Origin: Arthrobacter sp. MYb214
GTDB lineage: Bacteria; Actinomycetota; Actinomycetes; Actinomycetales; Micrococcaceae
DNA length: 64,000 nucleotides
Direction of reading: 5' to 3'
Assembly: GCF_002979865.1 (NCBI RefSeq)
Contig: NZ_PCPZ01000001.1
Coordinates: 310,001-374,000, forward strand
The first letter of the stretch is position 1, and every line of letters starts with the position of its first letter. The position numbers and the translations under genes are program-made. A model generated the notes under the pieces. The model had not been told where the DNA came from, made no database searches, and saw nothing but the letters and a program-made list of their open reading frames with translations. Positions 50,314 to 58,682 of this stretch are shown here, in pieces.

Positions 50314-51270
50314 ATGGGGAATTTCCTCAACCTGCTCTTACGCCGCCTGGCCGCGCTGCCGGTGATGGTCCTTGGCATCTCCGCCATGGTCTTCATCATC
50401 ATGAAGCTGGCCCCGGGCGATGAAGCCACCTCCGCGCTGGGCGAGGGCGCCTCCGAGGCCGCCAAAGAGGCCTACCGCGAGGAACGCGGCCTGAACGACG
50501 CGCTGGTGGTCCAGTACATCAGCTTCATCGGCCGGCTCATCCGCCTGGACTTCGGCCTGACCACCCCGCCAGCCCAATCGGTCTCCCAGATGATCGCCGG
50601 CGCATTCCCGCTGACCTTGCAGCTGACCTTCCTGGGCGTGGTCATCGCCGTGGTCATCTCGCTGGCCTTCGGCCTGCTCGGTGCACTGTACCGCGATGGC
50701 TGGCCGGACCAGCTGGTCCGCATCTTCTCCATCGCGGCGATCGCCACCCCGTCCTTCTGGCTGGGCATCCTGCTCATCCAGTGGTTCGCCCTGGGTTCCA
50801 GCCCGCTGTTCCCCTCCGGGGGAGCGGCCCCCGAAGGATCGGACCCGGGCACCTGGCTGCTGCATATGGCGCTGCCGGCCCTGGCCCTGGCCATCCCGGT
50901 CTCCGCCTCGCTCACCCGCGTGGTGCGCACCTCGATGGTCGAGGAACTGGACCGCGACTACGTGCGCACCGCCATCGGCAACGGCGTGCCGCGCGGCGAA
51001 GTGATCTCCAAGAACGTGCTGCGCAACGCCCTGGTCACCCCGGTGACCGTGCTCGGGCTGCGCATTGGCTACCTGCTGGGCGGTGCGGTGGTCATCGAGA
51101 TGATCTTCTCCCTGCCCGGCATGGGACAGCTGATCATGAACGGCATTACCAACAAGGACACCAACCTGGTCCAGGGCGTCACGCTGACCATCGCGATCAC
51201 CTTCGTGCTCGTGAACATCATCGTCGACTTGCTCTACCTGCTGATTAACCCGCGAATTAGGACGGTGTAG
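50314..51270 (+). CDS. Sialic acid ABC transporter, permease 1
   Basis: A 318-residue DppB-type permease of the dipeptide/nickel family. Hydrophobic helix 1 (LAALPVMVLGISAMVFIIMKLAPGD), then the DppB-specific extracytoplasmic stretch with AAKEAYREERGLND, then five more helices. The coupling EAA loop reads DYVRTAIGNGVPRGEVISKNVLRNAL. ATG 50314 is preceded by CGGAG. It is 108 bp after the binding-protein gene and 2 bp before the fused permease-ATPase gene. Confidence 0.9.
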   Translation: MGNFLNLLLRRLAALPVMVLGISAMVFIIMKLAPGDEATSALGEGASEAAKEAYREERGLNDALVVQYISFIGRLIRLDFGLTTPPAQSVSQMIAGAFPLTLQLTFLGVVIAVVISLAFGLLGALYRDGWPDQLVRIFSIAAIATPSFWLGILLIQWFALGSSPLFPSGGAAPEGSDPGTWLLHMALPALALAIPVSASLTRVVRTSMVEELDRDYVRTAIGNGVPRGEVISKNVLRNALVTPVTVLGLRIGYLLGGAVVIEMIFSLPGMGQLIMNGITNKDTNLVQGVTLTIAITFVLVNIIVDLLYLLINPRIRTV

Positions 51271-51272
51271 GG

Positions 51273-53294
51273 ATGAGCATCATGGCCCCACGCAACAACC
51301 TCGTGAACCGCCTTTCCGAGTCCGGCGCCCGCTTCAAGGCGCTGCCGGCAGGCTCCAAAATCGCCTTGGCCTTCCTGCTGGCCATCGCCGCGGTGGCCCT
51401 CTTCGCCCCGCTGATTGCCCCGCACGACCCGCTGGCCACCGGAATCCCGGCGCAGAAGCCGAGCGCCGAGCACTTCTTCGGCACCGACCGGCTGGGCCGC
51501 GACATCTACTCGCGCCTGCTCTTCGGCGCCCAAGCCTCGCTGCTGGTCGGCCTGGGGTCGGTGGCGCTGGCACTGGTCATGGGTGGGCTGCTCGGTGCGT
51601 TGGCCGCCACCAGCGCCAAATGGGCCAATGAGACGATCATGCGCATCATGGACATGGTGATGGCCTTCCCGGGCATCGCCCTGGCCGCCGCGCTGCTGGC
51701 TTCGCTGGGCAACACCTTGCCGGTGATCATCTTGTCCATCGCGATCATCTACACCCCGCAGATCGCCCGGGTGGTCCGTGCCAACGTGCTGGCCCAATGG
51801 GGCGAGGACTATGTGCGCGCCGAACGCGTGATCGGCGCCGGGCGCTTCTACATCCTGGGCACCCACGTGCTGCGCAACTGCGCGGCCCCGGTGATGGTCT
51901 TCGCCACCGTGATGGTGGCCGACGCCATCATCCTCGAAGCATCCCTGTCCTTCCTCGGCGCAGGCATCCAGGATCCGGCCCCGAGCTGGGGCAACGTGAT
52001 CTCCTACGGCCGCACCCTGGTGCTCAACGGCGCGTGGTGGGCGACCACCTTCGCCGGCCTGGTGATCCTGCTGACCGTGCTGGCGCTGAACATGCTGGCC
52101 GAAGGCATGACCGATGCGCTGGTGAACACCAAGGGCTCGGCCAGGAAGCAGGCGAAGAAGAACGGCGAACCTGCGCTGGCCAAGGCCAAGGCGGCCGCGG
52201 ACCCGCAGGCCGCCGAGCGGCTGCGCGGGGAACTGGACCTGCTGGCAGCGGCCGAGGCCCAGCGCACCGACCGCCTGGTGCTCGATACCTCCCAGGGCGC
52301 GCCGCGCACCATCCTGGAGGTCAAGAACCTGTCCATCCGCTTCCCGGAGCGCTACGGGGACACCCCGATCGTGCAGGATGTCTCCTTCGCGGTGCGCGAG
52401 GGCGAAACCATGGCGCTGGTGGGCGAATCCGGCTGCGGCAAGTCCATCACCTCGCTGGCCATCATGGGGCTGCTGCCGGGCAGCGCCCAGCTCTCCGGTT
52501 CCATCACCTTCGAGGGCAGGGAACTGCTGCCGGCTACCTCCGATGGCGGCACCCGGGCCGGGGACGACAAGGTCTACAAGGGCCTGCGCGGCGAGCAGAT
52601 CGCGATGGTCTACCAGGACGCGCTGTCCAGCCTGAACCCCTCGATGCTCGTCGGCGACCAGCTGCGCCAGCTCACCCGCCGCGGCGGGCGCAAGACCCCC
52701 GAGGAACTGCTCGCCCTGGTCAAGCTGGACGCCAAGCGCACCCTGCGCTCCTACCCGCATGAGCTCTCCGGCGGCCAGCGCCAGCGCGTGCTGATCGCCA
52801 TGGCCCTCTCGCGCAGCCCCAAGCTGGTGGTCTGCGACGAGCCGACCACCGCGCTGGATGTCACCGTGCAGAAGCAGGTGGTCGACCTGCTCAACGAGCT
52901 GCGCGAGCAGCTGGGCTTCGCGATGGTCTTCGTCTCCCACGACCTGGCACTGGTGGCCTCGCTGGCCCACCGGGTCACCGTGATGTACGCCGGCCAGGTG
53001 GTGGAGTCCGGTCCGATCAGCGAGGTGCTCTCGGACCCGCATCACGAATACACCCAGGGCCTGCTCGGCGCGGTGCTCTCCATCGAGTCGAAGGCCGAAC
53101 GCCTGCACCAGATCCCGGGCACCGTCCCCAGCCCGTACGATTTCGCCGCCGGCGACCGCTTCGCCGAGCGTTCGCAGCGTGCCGGCGCCGACCCGGACCA
53201 GCACCTGTCCTTCGTCCCGGTGGACGCCGGCAGCGAGCACCGCTGGGCCAGCCACCAGGGCAATGGCAGCCACCTTCAAGGAGCCAGCAAATGA
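51273..53294 (+). CDS. Sialic acid ABC transporter, fused permease 2-ATPase 1
   Basis: A 673-residue fusion of DppC-type permease (1-285) and DppD-type ATPase (about 345-673). The permease has the HFFGTDRLGRDIYSRLLFGAQ signature, five to six helices and the EAA loop DYVRAERVIGAGRFYILGTHVL. A charged linker (KQAKKNGEPALAKAKAAADPQ) leads to Walker A GESGCGKS, signature LSGGQRQRV and Walker B VCDEPTTALDV, ending in the OppD-type tail TQGLLGAVLSIES. In most bacteria these are separate genes. The fusion is known in actinobacteria for this family. Its stop overlaps the next start by four bases. Confidence 0.92.
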   Translation: MSIMAPRNNLVNRLSESGARFKALPAGSKIALAFLLAIAAVALFAPLIAPHDPLATGIPAQKPSAEHFFGTDRLGRDIYSRLLFGAQASLLVGLGSVALALVMGGLLGALAATSAKWANETIMRIMDMVMAFPGIALAAALLASLGNTLPVIILSIAIIYTPQIARVVRANVLAQWGEDYVRAERVIGAGRFYILGTHVLRNCAAPVMVFATVMVADAIILEASLSFLGAGIQDPAPSWGNVISYGRTLVLNGAWWATTFAGLVILLTVLALNMLAEGMTDALVNTKGSARKQAKKNGEPALAKAKAAADPQAAERLRGELDLLAAAEAQRTDRLVLDTSQGAPRTILEVKNLSIRFPERYGDTPIVQDVSFAVREGETMALVGESGCGKSITSLAIMGLLPGSAQLSGSITFEGRELLPATSDGGTRAGDDKVYKGLRGEQIAMVYQDALSSLNPSMLVGDQLRQLTRRGGRKTPEELLALVKLDAKRTLRSYPHELSGGQRQRVLIAMALSRSPKLVVCDEPTTALDVTVQKQVVDLLNELREQLGFAMVFVSHDLALVASLAHRVTVMYAGQVVESGPISEVLSDPHHEYTQGLLGAVLSIESKAERLHQIPGTVPSPYDFAAGDRFAERSQRAGADPDQHLSFVPVDAGSEHRWASHQGNGSHLQGASK

Positions 53295-54085
53295 GCAACG
53301 CGATCATCGAGCTGCAGGATATCCACGTGCACCACAAGATCCGCGGCGGCAAGCTGTTCTCCCCGCGCCTGATCAAGGCCGTCAACGGGGTGGACTTCGC
53401 GGTGCGCCGCGGGCAGACCGTGGGCATCGTGGGCGAATCCGGTTGCGGCAAGTCCACCCTGGCCTCGGTGCTGGTGGGACTGCAGGAACCCACCAGCGGG
53501 CAGGTGCTGTTCAACGGCAAGCCGGTGGGCAAGCGCAACGCCGCAGGCCGCAAGGAGTTCGGGCGCAGCGTGGGCGTGGTCTTCCAGGACCCGGCCACCG
53601 CGCTGAATCCGCGCATGTCGATCATGGACACGCTCACCGACCCGCTGCGCGTGCATGGCATCGGCAGCGATGCTTCGCGCAAGGCCAAGGCGCTGGAACT
53701 GCTTGAGGTGGTGGGCCTGCCGGCTTCGGCGGCCTCGGCCCTGCCCAGCCAGGTCTCCGGCGGCCAGCGCCAGCGCGTGGCCATCGCCAGGGCGCTGGCC
53801 CTGGAACCTGCGGTGATCGTGGCCGATGAGCCCACCAGCGCGCTGGATGTCTCGGTGCGGGCGCAGGTGCTGAACCTGCTCACCGACCTGAAATCCGAGC
53901 TGAACCTGGGCATGGTGTTCATCTCCCACGATATCCAGACCGTGCGCTATGTTTCGGACACCATCTGCGTGATGAACTCCGGGCAAATCGTCGAGCGAGG
54001 CGATGCCGCACAGGTATTCGACGCGCCCACCAATGACTACACCCGCACCCTGTTGGGTGCTGCCCCGGCACTGCTGGAGCACTAA
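53291..54085 (+). CDS. Sialic acid ABC transporter, ATPase 2
   Basis: A 264-residue DppF-type ATPase. Walker A GESGCGKST, signature VSGGQRQRVAIARALA, Walker B VIVADEPTSALD and H-loop ISHDIQTVR are present. It overlaps the fused permease-ATPase gene by four bases (ATGA), so it forms the second half of the ATPase heterodimer. Start ATG 53291. Confidence 0.92.
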   Translation: MSNAIIELQDIHVHHKIRGGKLFSPRLIKAVNGVDFAVRRGQTVGIVGESGCGKSTLASVLVGLQEPTSGQVLFNGKPVGKRNAAGRKEFGRSVGVVFQDPATALNPRMSIMDTLTDPLRVHGIGSDASRKAKALELLEVVGLPASAASALPSQVSGGQRQRVAIARALALEPAVIVADEPTSALDVSVRAQVLNLLTDLKSELNLGMVFISHDIQTVRYVSDTICVMNSGQIVERGDAAQVFDAPTNDYTRTLLGAAPALLEH

Positions 54086-54128
54086 CCAATCGCCGCAATT
54101 GCGGCACCTAGAGAAAGACCGAATCCCC

Positions 54129-55076
54129 GTGGCTTACACGAACAACCCGAAGTACTCCGGCGTCATCCCGCCGGTCATCACCCCGCGCACCGCCGATGGC
54201 GCCATTGACGCCGCCGGCCTGGATGCCGTGGTGGAACACCTGATCGACGGGGGAGTGGCCGGCCTGTTCGTGCTCGGTTCCTCCGGCGAGGTGCCCTACC
54301 TGGCCAATGCAGAACGCGACGCGGTACTCGCCCGGATCGTGGCCGCCAACGCCGGCCGCGTGCCGGTGCTGGTCGGTGCCAGCGAGCAGACCACCGCCCG
54401 CGTCATCGACGAGGGCCAGCGGCTGATCGCCCTGGGCGCCGACGCGCTGGTGGTCACCACCCCGTTCTATGCCATCTCCAACGGCCCGGAGATCGAAGCG
54501 CACTTCACCGCCATCCACGACGCCCTGCAGGTCGACATCTTCGCCTACGACGTGCCGGTGCGCACCCACCACAAGCTGCCGCTGGATGTGGCCATCCGGC
54601 TGGCGCAGTCCGGCGCCATCGTGGGCGTGAAGGACTCCTCGGGCGACGACGTGTCCTTCCGCCAGCTGCTGCTGGCCACCAAGGACATCGAGGGCTTCTC
54701 GGTGTTCACCGGCCATGAGGTCGTCGTCGACGGGGCACTGCTGGGCGGAGCCCACGGCGTGGTCCCGGGCCTGGGCAACGTGGACCCAGCCGGCTACCGC
54801 CGCCTGTTCGACCTGGCCGTGGCCGGCGACTGGGCCGGCGCCGCGGCCGAGCAGGACCGCCTGGCCCGCGTCTTCGACATCGTCTACACCCCGGATGCTT
54901 CCCGGGTGTCGCCAGGGGCTGCGGGCCTGGGCGCCTTCAAGACCGCCCTGGTGGAACTGGGCATCATCGCCAATAACGCCATGAGCGCCCCGATGGCGTC
55001 GCTGGATGCCTCCGAGGCCGCCGCGATCCGCGGGATCCTGGCCGAAACCGGCCTGCTGCCGGTGGCCGCCAAGTAG
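54129..55076 (+). CDS. nanA: N-acetylneuraminate lyase-like (DapA family) protein
   Basis: A 315-residue TIM-barrel aldolase of the DHDPS/NAL family; by context it cleaves N-acetylneuraminate to ManNAc and pyruvate. Motif GSSGE (50-54) is the pyruvate carboxylate loop, Tyr140 (YDVPVRT) the proton relay and Lys168 (GVKDSSG) the Schiff-base lysine. Sequence alone does not separate NanA from DHDPS or other members, but dapA proper is not expected between a sugar transporter and nanK-nanE. GTG 54129 follows GAGAAAGA; the upstream frame is not coding-like. Confidence 0.85.
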   Translation: MAYTNNPKYSGVIPPVITPRTADGAIDAAGLDAVVEHLIDGGVAGLFVLGSSGEVPYLANAERDAVLARIVAANAGRVPVLVGASEQTTARVIDEGQRLIALGADALVVTTPFYAISNGPEIEAHFTAIHDALQVDIFAYDVPVRTHHKLPLDVAIRLAQSGAIVGVKDSSGDDVSFRQLLLATKDIEGFSVFTGHEVVVDGALLGGAHGVVPGLGNVDPAGYRRLFDLAVAGDWAGAAAEQDRLARVFDIVYTPDASRVSPGAAGLGAFKTALVELGIIANNAMSAPMASLDASEAAAIRGILAETGLLPVAAK

Positions 55077-55087
55077 GCCCTGGCCCA

Positions 55088-56023
55088 GTGCAAGAACAAC
55101 TAGCAGGCGCCGGCGAGGTGCTCGCCCTGGATCTGGGCGGCACCAAAATCGCCGGCGCCGTGGTGCGCCGCGATGGCACCATTACCGCGCGCAGCCAAGC
55201 ACCCACACCGGCCCGAGAAGGCGCCGCCGCAATCATCGCGGCCATGGCCGGCGTGGTGCAGCAGCTGCGCGGTGCATGCTCGGCGCAGCCGGCCGGATTG
55301 GGTATCGGCGCCGCCGGGGTCATCGCCCCGGAAACCGCGAAGGTGGTATCGGCCACCGATACCCTGGCGGGCTGGGCCGGCACCGACATGGCGGCCGAAC
55401 TGGGACGGCTCACCGGACTGGAAGTCCGGGCGGTCAATGACGTGCACGCCCACGGTTTGGGCGAGGCCCGCTTCGGCGTGGGCCGGGGAACCGGCCAGGT
55501 GATGCTGTTGGCCATCGGCACCGGAATCGGCGGAGCCTACCTGCACGGCGGCCAGCTGGTCACCGGCTTCCACCACGTGGCCGGGCATATGGGGCACATC
55601 GATTCGGCTTACGCCACCGGGCTGGAATGCTCCTGCGGACGCACCGGGCATGTGGAGGCGATCGCCGCCGGGCCGGCGATCCACCGGCACTACCAGCGAC
55701 TGGCCGGCAACCCGAAGGTGCGTGACACCCAGGCGGTCACCGCGCTGGCCGAAGCCGGCGACGCCTTGGCCTATCGGGCATTGCATACCGGAGGCCTGGC
55801 CGCAGGCGCCGCCGCCGGATCGCTGGCCAACGTGCTGGACCCGCAGAAAATCGTCATTGCCGGCGGGATGGCCGGGGCGGGGAGAATCTGGTGGGAGGGT
55901 CTGCGCGAGGGCTTCGCCGCCAGCGCCATCGACCTGGTGCGCGGCACCGCGCTGGAACCTGCCCGTTTGGGAACCGATGCCGCCCTGATCGGGGCGGCCA
56001 GCCTATTCTGGCCACAAGACTAA
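55088..56023 (+). CDS. nanK: N-acetylmannosamine kinase, ROK family
   Basis: A 311-residue ROK sugar kinase, predicted to phosphorylate ManNAc to ManNAc-6-phosphate. ATP site LALDLGGTKIAGAVV, sugar site NDVHAHGLGEARFG, and GTGIGGAYLHGGQLVTG are intact, with catalytic Asp in NDVHA. The ROK zinc motif C-x-C-G-x2-G-C-x-E reads CSCGRTGHVE: Cys181 and Cys183 are present but the third Cys is His188. GTG start at 55088, 11 bases after nanA. The substrate is inferred from its neighbours; the ROK family also contains glucokinases. Confidence 0.85.
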   Translation: MQEQLAGAGEVLALDLGGTKIAGAVVRRDGTITARSQAPTPAREGAAAIIAAMAGVVQQLRGACSAQPAGLGIGAAGVIAPETAKVVSATDTLAGWAGTDMAAELGRLTGLEVRAVNDVHAHGLGEARFGVGRGTGQVMLLAIGTGIGGAYLHGGQLVTGFHHVAGHMGHIDSAYATGLECSCGRTGHVEAIAAGPAIHRHYQRLAGNPKVRDTQAVTALAEAGDALAYRALHTGGLAAGAAAGSLANVLDPQKIVIAGGMAGAGRIWWEGLREGFAASAIDLVRGTALEPARLGTDAALIGAASLFWPQD

Positions 56024-56035
56024 GAGGAGAAAGAC

Positions 56036-56722
56036 ATGTTGCTTTCGGCAGCAGCACTGCAAGCCCTGCGCGGAAGGCTGATCGTTTCGGCGCAAGCCTA
56101 TCCGGGGGAGCCGATGCGCCACCCGCAGACCATGGCGCAGGTGGCTGCCTCGGCGGTGATCGGCGGCGCCGGCGCCGTGCGCGTGCAGGGCATCGCGGAT
56201 ATCCAATTCACCCGTTCGGCCGTCGAGGTGCCGGTCATCGGGCTGTTCAAGGACGGCCATGAAGGCGTGTTCATCACCCCCACCATCCACCACGCCTTGG
56301 CGGTGGCCAACGCCGGGGCGCACATCGTGGCCCTGGACGGCACCCGCCGCGAACGGCCCGACGGCAAGAGCCTGGAACAAACCATTAGCGCGGTCCACGA
56401 ACAGTCTGCCGCCTTGGTGATGGCCGACTGCGGGTCGCTGGACGACGCGCTGGCCGCCGCCGAAGCCGGGGCCGATCTGATCGGCACCACGCTGGCCGGC
56501 TACACCGGGGAACGGGGCAAGACCGAGGGGCCCGACCTTGAGCTGCTGGAACAGATCGCAGCAGCGGGCCTGGAGCCGCCATTGATTGCCGAGGGCCGGA
56601 TCCACACCCCGGCGCAGGCCAAAGCCGCGCTGGATGCCGGCGCGTTCGCCGTGGTGGTGGGCACCGCGATCACCCATCCGGCGAGCATTACCGGATGGTT
56701 CGACGCCGCCCTGCGAGGCTAG
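56036..56722 (+). CDS. nanE: N-acetylmannosamine-6-phosphate 2-epimerase
   Basis: A 228-residue TIM-barrel epimerase converting ManNAc-6-P to GlcNAc-6-P. NanE signatures: LRGRLIVSAQAYPGEPMRHP, GAGAVRVQGIADI, VPVIGLFKDGHEGVFITPT and the catalytic Lys/Glu region LVMADCGSLDDALAA. The late GTTLAGYT and LIAEGRIHTPAQAKAALDAGAFAVVVGTAIT match. ATG 56036 has AGAGGAGAAAG upstream. Last gene of the operon; nagA and nagB needed for the next steps are not in the window. Confidence 0.93.
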   Translation: MLLSAAALQALRGRLIVSAQAYPGEPMRHPQTMAQVAASAVIGGAGAVRVQGIADIQFTRSAVEVPVIGLFKDGHEGVFITPTIHHALAVANAGAHIVALDGTRRERPDGKSLEQTISAVHEQSAALVMADCGSLDDALAAAEAGADLIGTTLAGYTGERGKTEGPDLELLEQIAAAGLEPPLIAEGRIHTPAQAKAALDAGAFAVVVGTAITHPASITGWFDAALRG

Positions 56723-56798
56723 GCGTTTTCTTCGTGGCTGGTAACTGGCCTACGCTTAAGCGCAGAACCTAATTCCTGCAGAATCGGAGAATCACCCC

Positions 56799-57359
56799 GT
56801 GGACGTCTTTATCAAGGGCCCTTCCAAGCGCGATGTAGCCGGCATGAAAGCGGCCTTCGGCGAGGTGGAAGCCGGAGACGTGATCTCGGTGCTCTACAAG
56901 ACCGCCCGCTTCGGCAACTTCCTGATCACCGGCGCCGCGCACGCCACGGTGCTCGACGACGTCATGGTCGGCGGGCTGAACGCGGCCGCTGCCAAGAAGA
57001 AAGCCAAAGACGCCGACGGCGGCGAAACCATGGCCCGCCAGCCTGATAAGGACGTGCGCGCCTTCCCCGCAGTCTTCGAAGGCGAGTTCGCCCCGGAAGA
57101 CGTCGAAGTTTCCGAGCTGTCCCACGGCGATTTGGTTGCCGCATCCTTCAGCCAGGAACCCTACGGTGATTTCGTGATTACCGGCGTGGTCACCGAAGCC
57201 GAAAATGATCGCGGCTACCTGATGGTCGGTCCGTGGATCCTGCAAACCGCCGACGGGGCGCCGCCGCGGTTGCTGTCGGTTCAGCGCGTGGCGGCCAACG
57301 GCACGCACGTGGCCCCGGTGCCTACGCGCCGCGGCCTGGTCGAGGTAGACGGACTGTAG
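56799..57359 (+). CDS. Hypothetical protein with internal duplication
   Basis: A 186-residue protein, not recognised. Two segments of about 35 residues are similar to each other: GDVISVLYKTARFGNFLITGAA (about 27-48, then V-MVGG) and GDLVAASFSQEPYGDFVITGVV (about 109-130, then LMVGP). Both have the pattern G-D-x-V/I-x6-7-F/Y-G-x-F-x-I-T-G. The linker is Lys/Ala-rich. This suggests a repeated small beta-fold. GTG 56799 lies 12 bases after GGAG. Gene-specific terminator follows, so it is a single-gene unit. Confidence 0.7.
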   Translation: MDVFIKGPSKRDVAGMKAAFGEVEAGDVISVLYKTARFGNFLITGAAHATVLDDVMVGGLNAAAAKKKAKDADGGETMARQPDKDVRAFPAVFEGEFAPEDVEVSELSHGDLVAASFSQEPYGDFVITGVVTEAENDRGYLMVGPWILQTADGAPPRLLSVQRVAANGTHVAPVPTRRGLVEVDGL

Positions 57360-57376
57360 CCAGCAAAGAGTTCGAC

Positions 57377-57421
57377 AGGCCCCGGTGGATGAAATTATTT
57401 TTCATTCACCGGGGCCTTCTT
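57377..57421 (+). terminator. Terminator of the duplicated-domain gene
   Basis: AGGCCCCGGTG at 57377-57387 pairs with CACCGGGGCCT at 57407-57417, then TCTTTCT. Confidence 0.8.
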
Positions 57422-57437
57422 TCTACTTCCGGAAAGG

Positions 57438-57506
57438 AGGCGGGTTCTCACGGTCGTTGCAACACCTTGATCAAACAGGAGTTGCAACGACCGTCAGAAC
57501 CCGCCT
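57438..57506. repeat. 26-bp inverted repeat hairpin at the island edge
   Basis: Arms 57438-57463 and 57481-57506 match in 25 of 26 bases (single difference at the eleventh base) with a 17-base spacer. Long arms and lack of a T-run argue against a terminator. It resembles the abutted ends of an insertion sequence but no transposase remnant is seen. Confidence 0.6.
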
Positions 57507-57697
57507 TGTACGACTTGGTCCGGCATTTATCACTCCACGCGTGCACGACTAGGAGAAGGGCAGCACTATCGATGGTGTTTCAGGTCGTATCTGTGGCTCC
57601 CATGGTAATGGGGTCAATTTGCCTTGGCGGCGGTATGCCGTCTCAAGCGGGATTCTTATAGACCCAGGCACCGCTAGAACTTACTATGGTAGATAAC

Positions 57698-57711
57698 ATC
57701 TTCCGGAAGAT
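57698..57711. promoter_or_regulatory. Palindromic operator candidate of the ABC operon
   Basis: ATCTTCCGGAAGAT is a perfect 14-bp palindrome, lying 66 bases before the first gene and next to TATGGTAGAT, which holds a possible -10. Confidence 0.5.
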
Positions 57712-57776
57712 ATAACCGACACAGGTGGGTTGAGATATGAGTACATCTCCCCACCTGCCAAATGTGAAAGTGTACC

Positions 57777-58682
57777 TTGCGATCAAAACCCATAATTCTG
57801 GTGCTCGCGTTTGCCGGATTGTTGCTGTTGTTGGATCTAGCGATGCTGTCTTATCGCGCCATACAGGCTGCCACCCTACAGGAGGCAAACTCACTATATA
57901 CGAACAGAGCTATCGAGTTGAGCGGTGATCCATCGACAGCAATCGATTACGCTCGGGGCGATGGGTTGGATGTAACCATCTTCCAACCGCTCGCTGACGA
58001 TGATCATATTCGTGCCGTATTTTCGACAACGGACGTGTCTGGATCTTTACCACTGCACGATATCCGTTGGAATGTATCCGATAGTCGTCCGGGGGCATTA
58101 GTAGGGGCCAACCTCCAAGCTGTGGGCGCCGAGATCGTAATACTGGGAAAAGAATATGAAGTTGCTGGTTTATTAGGGGCACGGGACAAGAGCCTGTTAG
58201 CCGACGAAATCGTTATTTACGATCCACAGTTGTTTGAGGAGCCAGGTGAGCGTCGATTCGTCGTTGACGGACCAGACGCCGATCGGATTACTGAACGTTT
58301 CGAGAATACGCGTGCGATTGAATCAGGTCTCTCCAGGCGAACTAATATTGATTTCATTTCTCCCATCATGAATATGCTTACTGTGGTTTTGCTAATCACT
58401 GGGACAGGTATTTTAGGGTATCTAACGCATACCTGGGGTGCAGCGCGTGATTCGGTAGATCGGTTGTGGGGACGCACCCGCGCATTTTTGTTGTCACGAC
58501 ATATTCTCTCGTACACGACAGTCTGGATCGTGGCGGCAATAGTACCGACGCTAATTCTATTTAGTGCGGGTCGAGCTAGCTTATTGTTTCAAGATTTTCT
58601 CTACTCGCATGTGCTTCTGACATCTATGTTCATTCTCTCTTTCACGACGTCGTTTGTGGTTAGGAACGGAGGAATGAAATGA
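57777..58682 (+). CDS. MacB/FtsX-like ABC permease subunit 1
   Basis: A 301-residue membrane protein with one N-terminal helix (ILVLAFAGLLLLLDLAML), an extracytoplasmic domain of about 165 residues, then three helices at about 200-225, 240-262 and 272-292. This 1+3 layout is that of FtsX/MacB/LolC-type permeases. It has no family signature strong enough to name the cargo. Start TTG 57777 follows GTGAAAG; an in-frame TGA lies just upstream. Codon use (Leu TTA, Ile ATA) and low GC differ from the flanking chromosome. The ATGA overlap with the next gene shows coupling. Confidence 0.75.
   Translation: MRSKPIILVLAFAGLLLLLDLAMLSYRAIQAATLQEANSLYTNRAIELSGDPSTAIDYARGDGLDVTIFQPLADDDHIRAVFSTTDVSGSLPLHDIRWNVSDSRPGALVGANLQAVGAEIVILGKEYEVAGLLGARDKSLLADEIVIYDPQLFEEPGERRFVVDGPDADRITERFENTRAIESGLSRRTNIDFISPIMNMLTVVLLITGTGILGYLTHTWGAARDSVDRLWGRTRAFLLSRHILSYTTVWIVAAIVPTLILFSAGRASLLFQDFLYSHVLLTSMFILSFTTSFVVRNGGMK

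Larger units (their letters stand above)
57360..57776. other. 417-bp non-coding leader of the AT-rich segment
   Basis: Holds the terminator, the large hairpin, the 14-bp palindrome and a short hairpin (CAGGTGGG 57722-57729 with its complement 57751-57758). No gene is supported here. GC content falls steadily from about 57650 onwards. Confidence 0.6.

Noticed and set aside
54129-55076. Annotating this gene as dapA of lysine synthesis
   Set aside because: Catalytic residues do not separate the functions, but it sits between a sugar transporter and nanK-nanE, so NanA is the better reading.
57737-57928. A 63-codon frame overlapping the first ABC permease gene, considered as a peptide cargo
   Set aside because: It overlaps the permease start in another frame, lacks a leader-peptide pattern and has no ribosome site.
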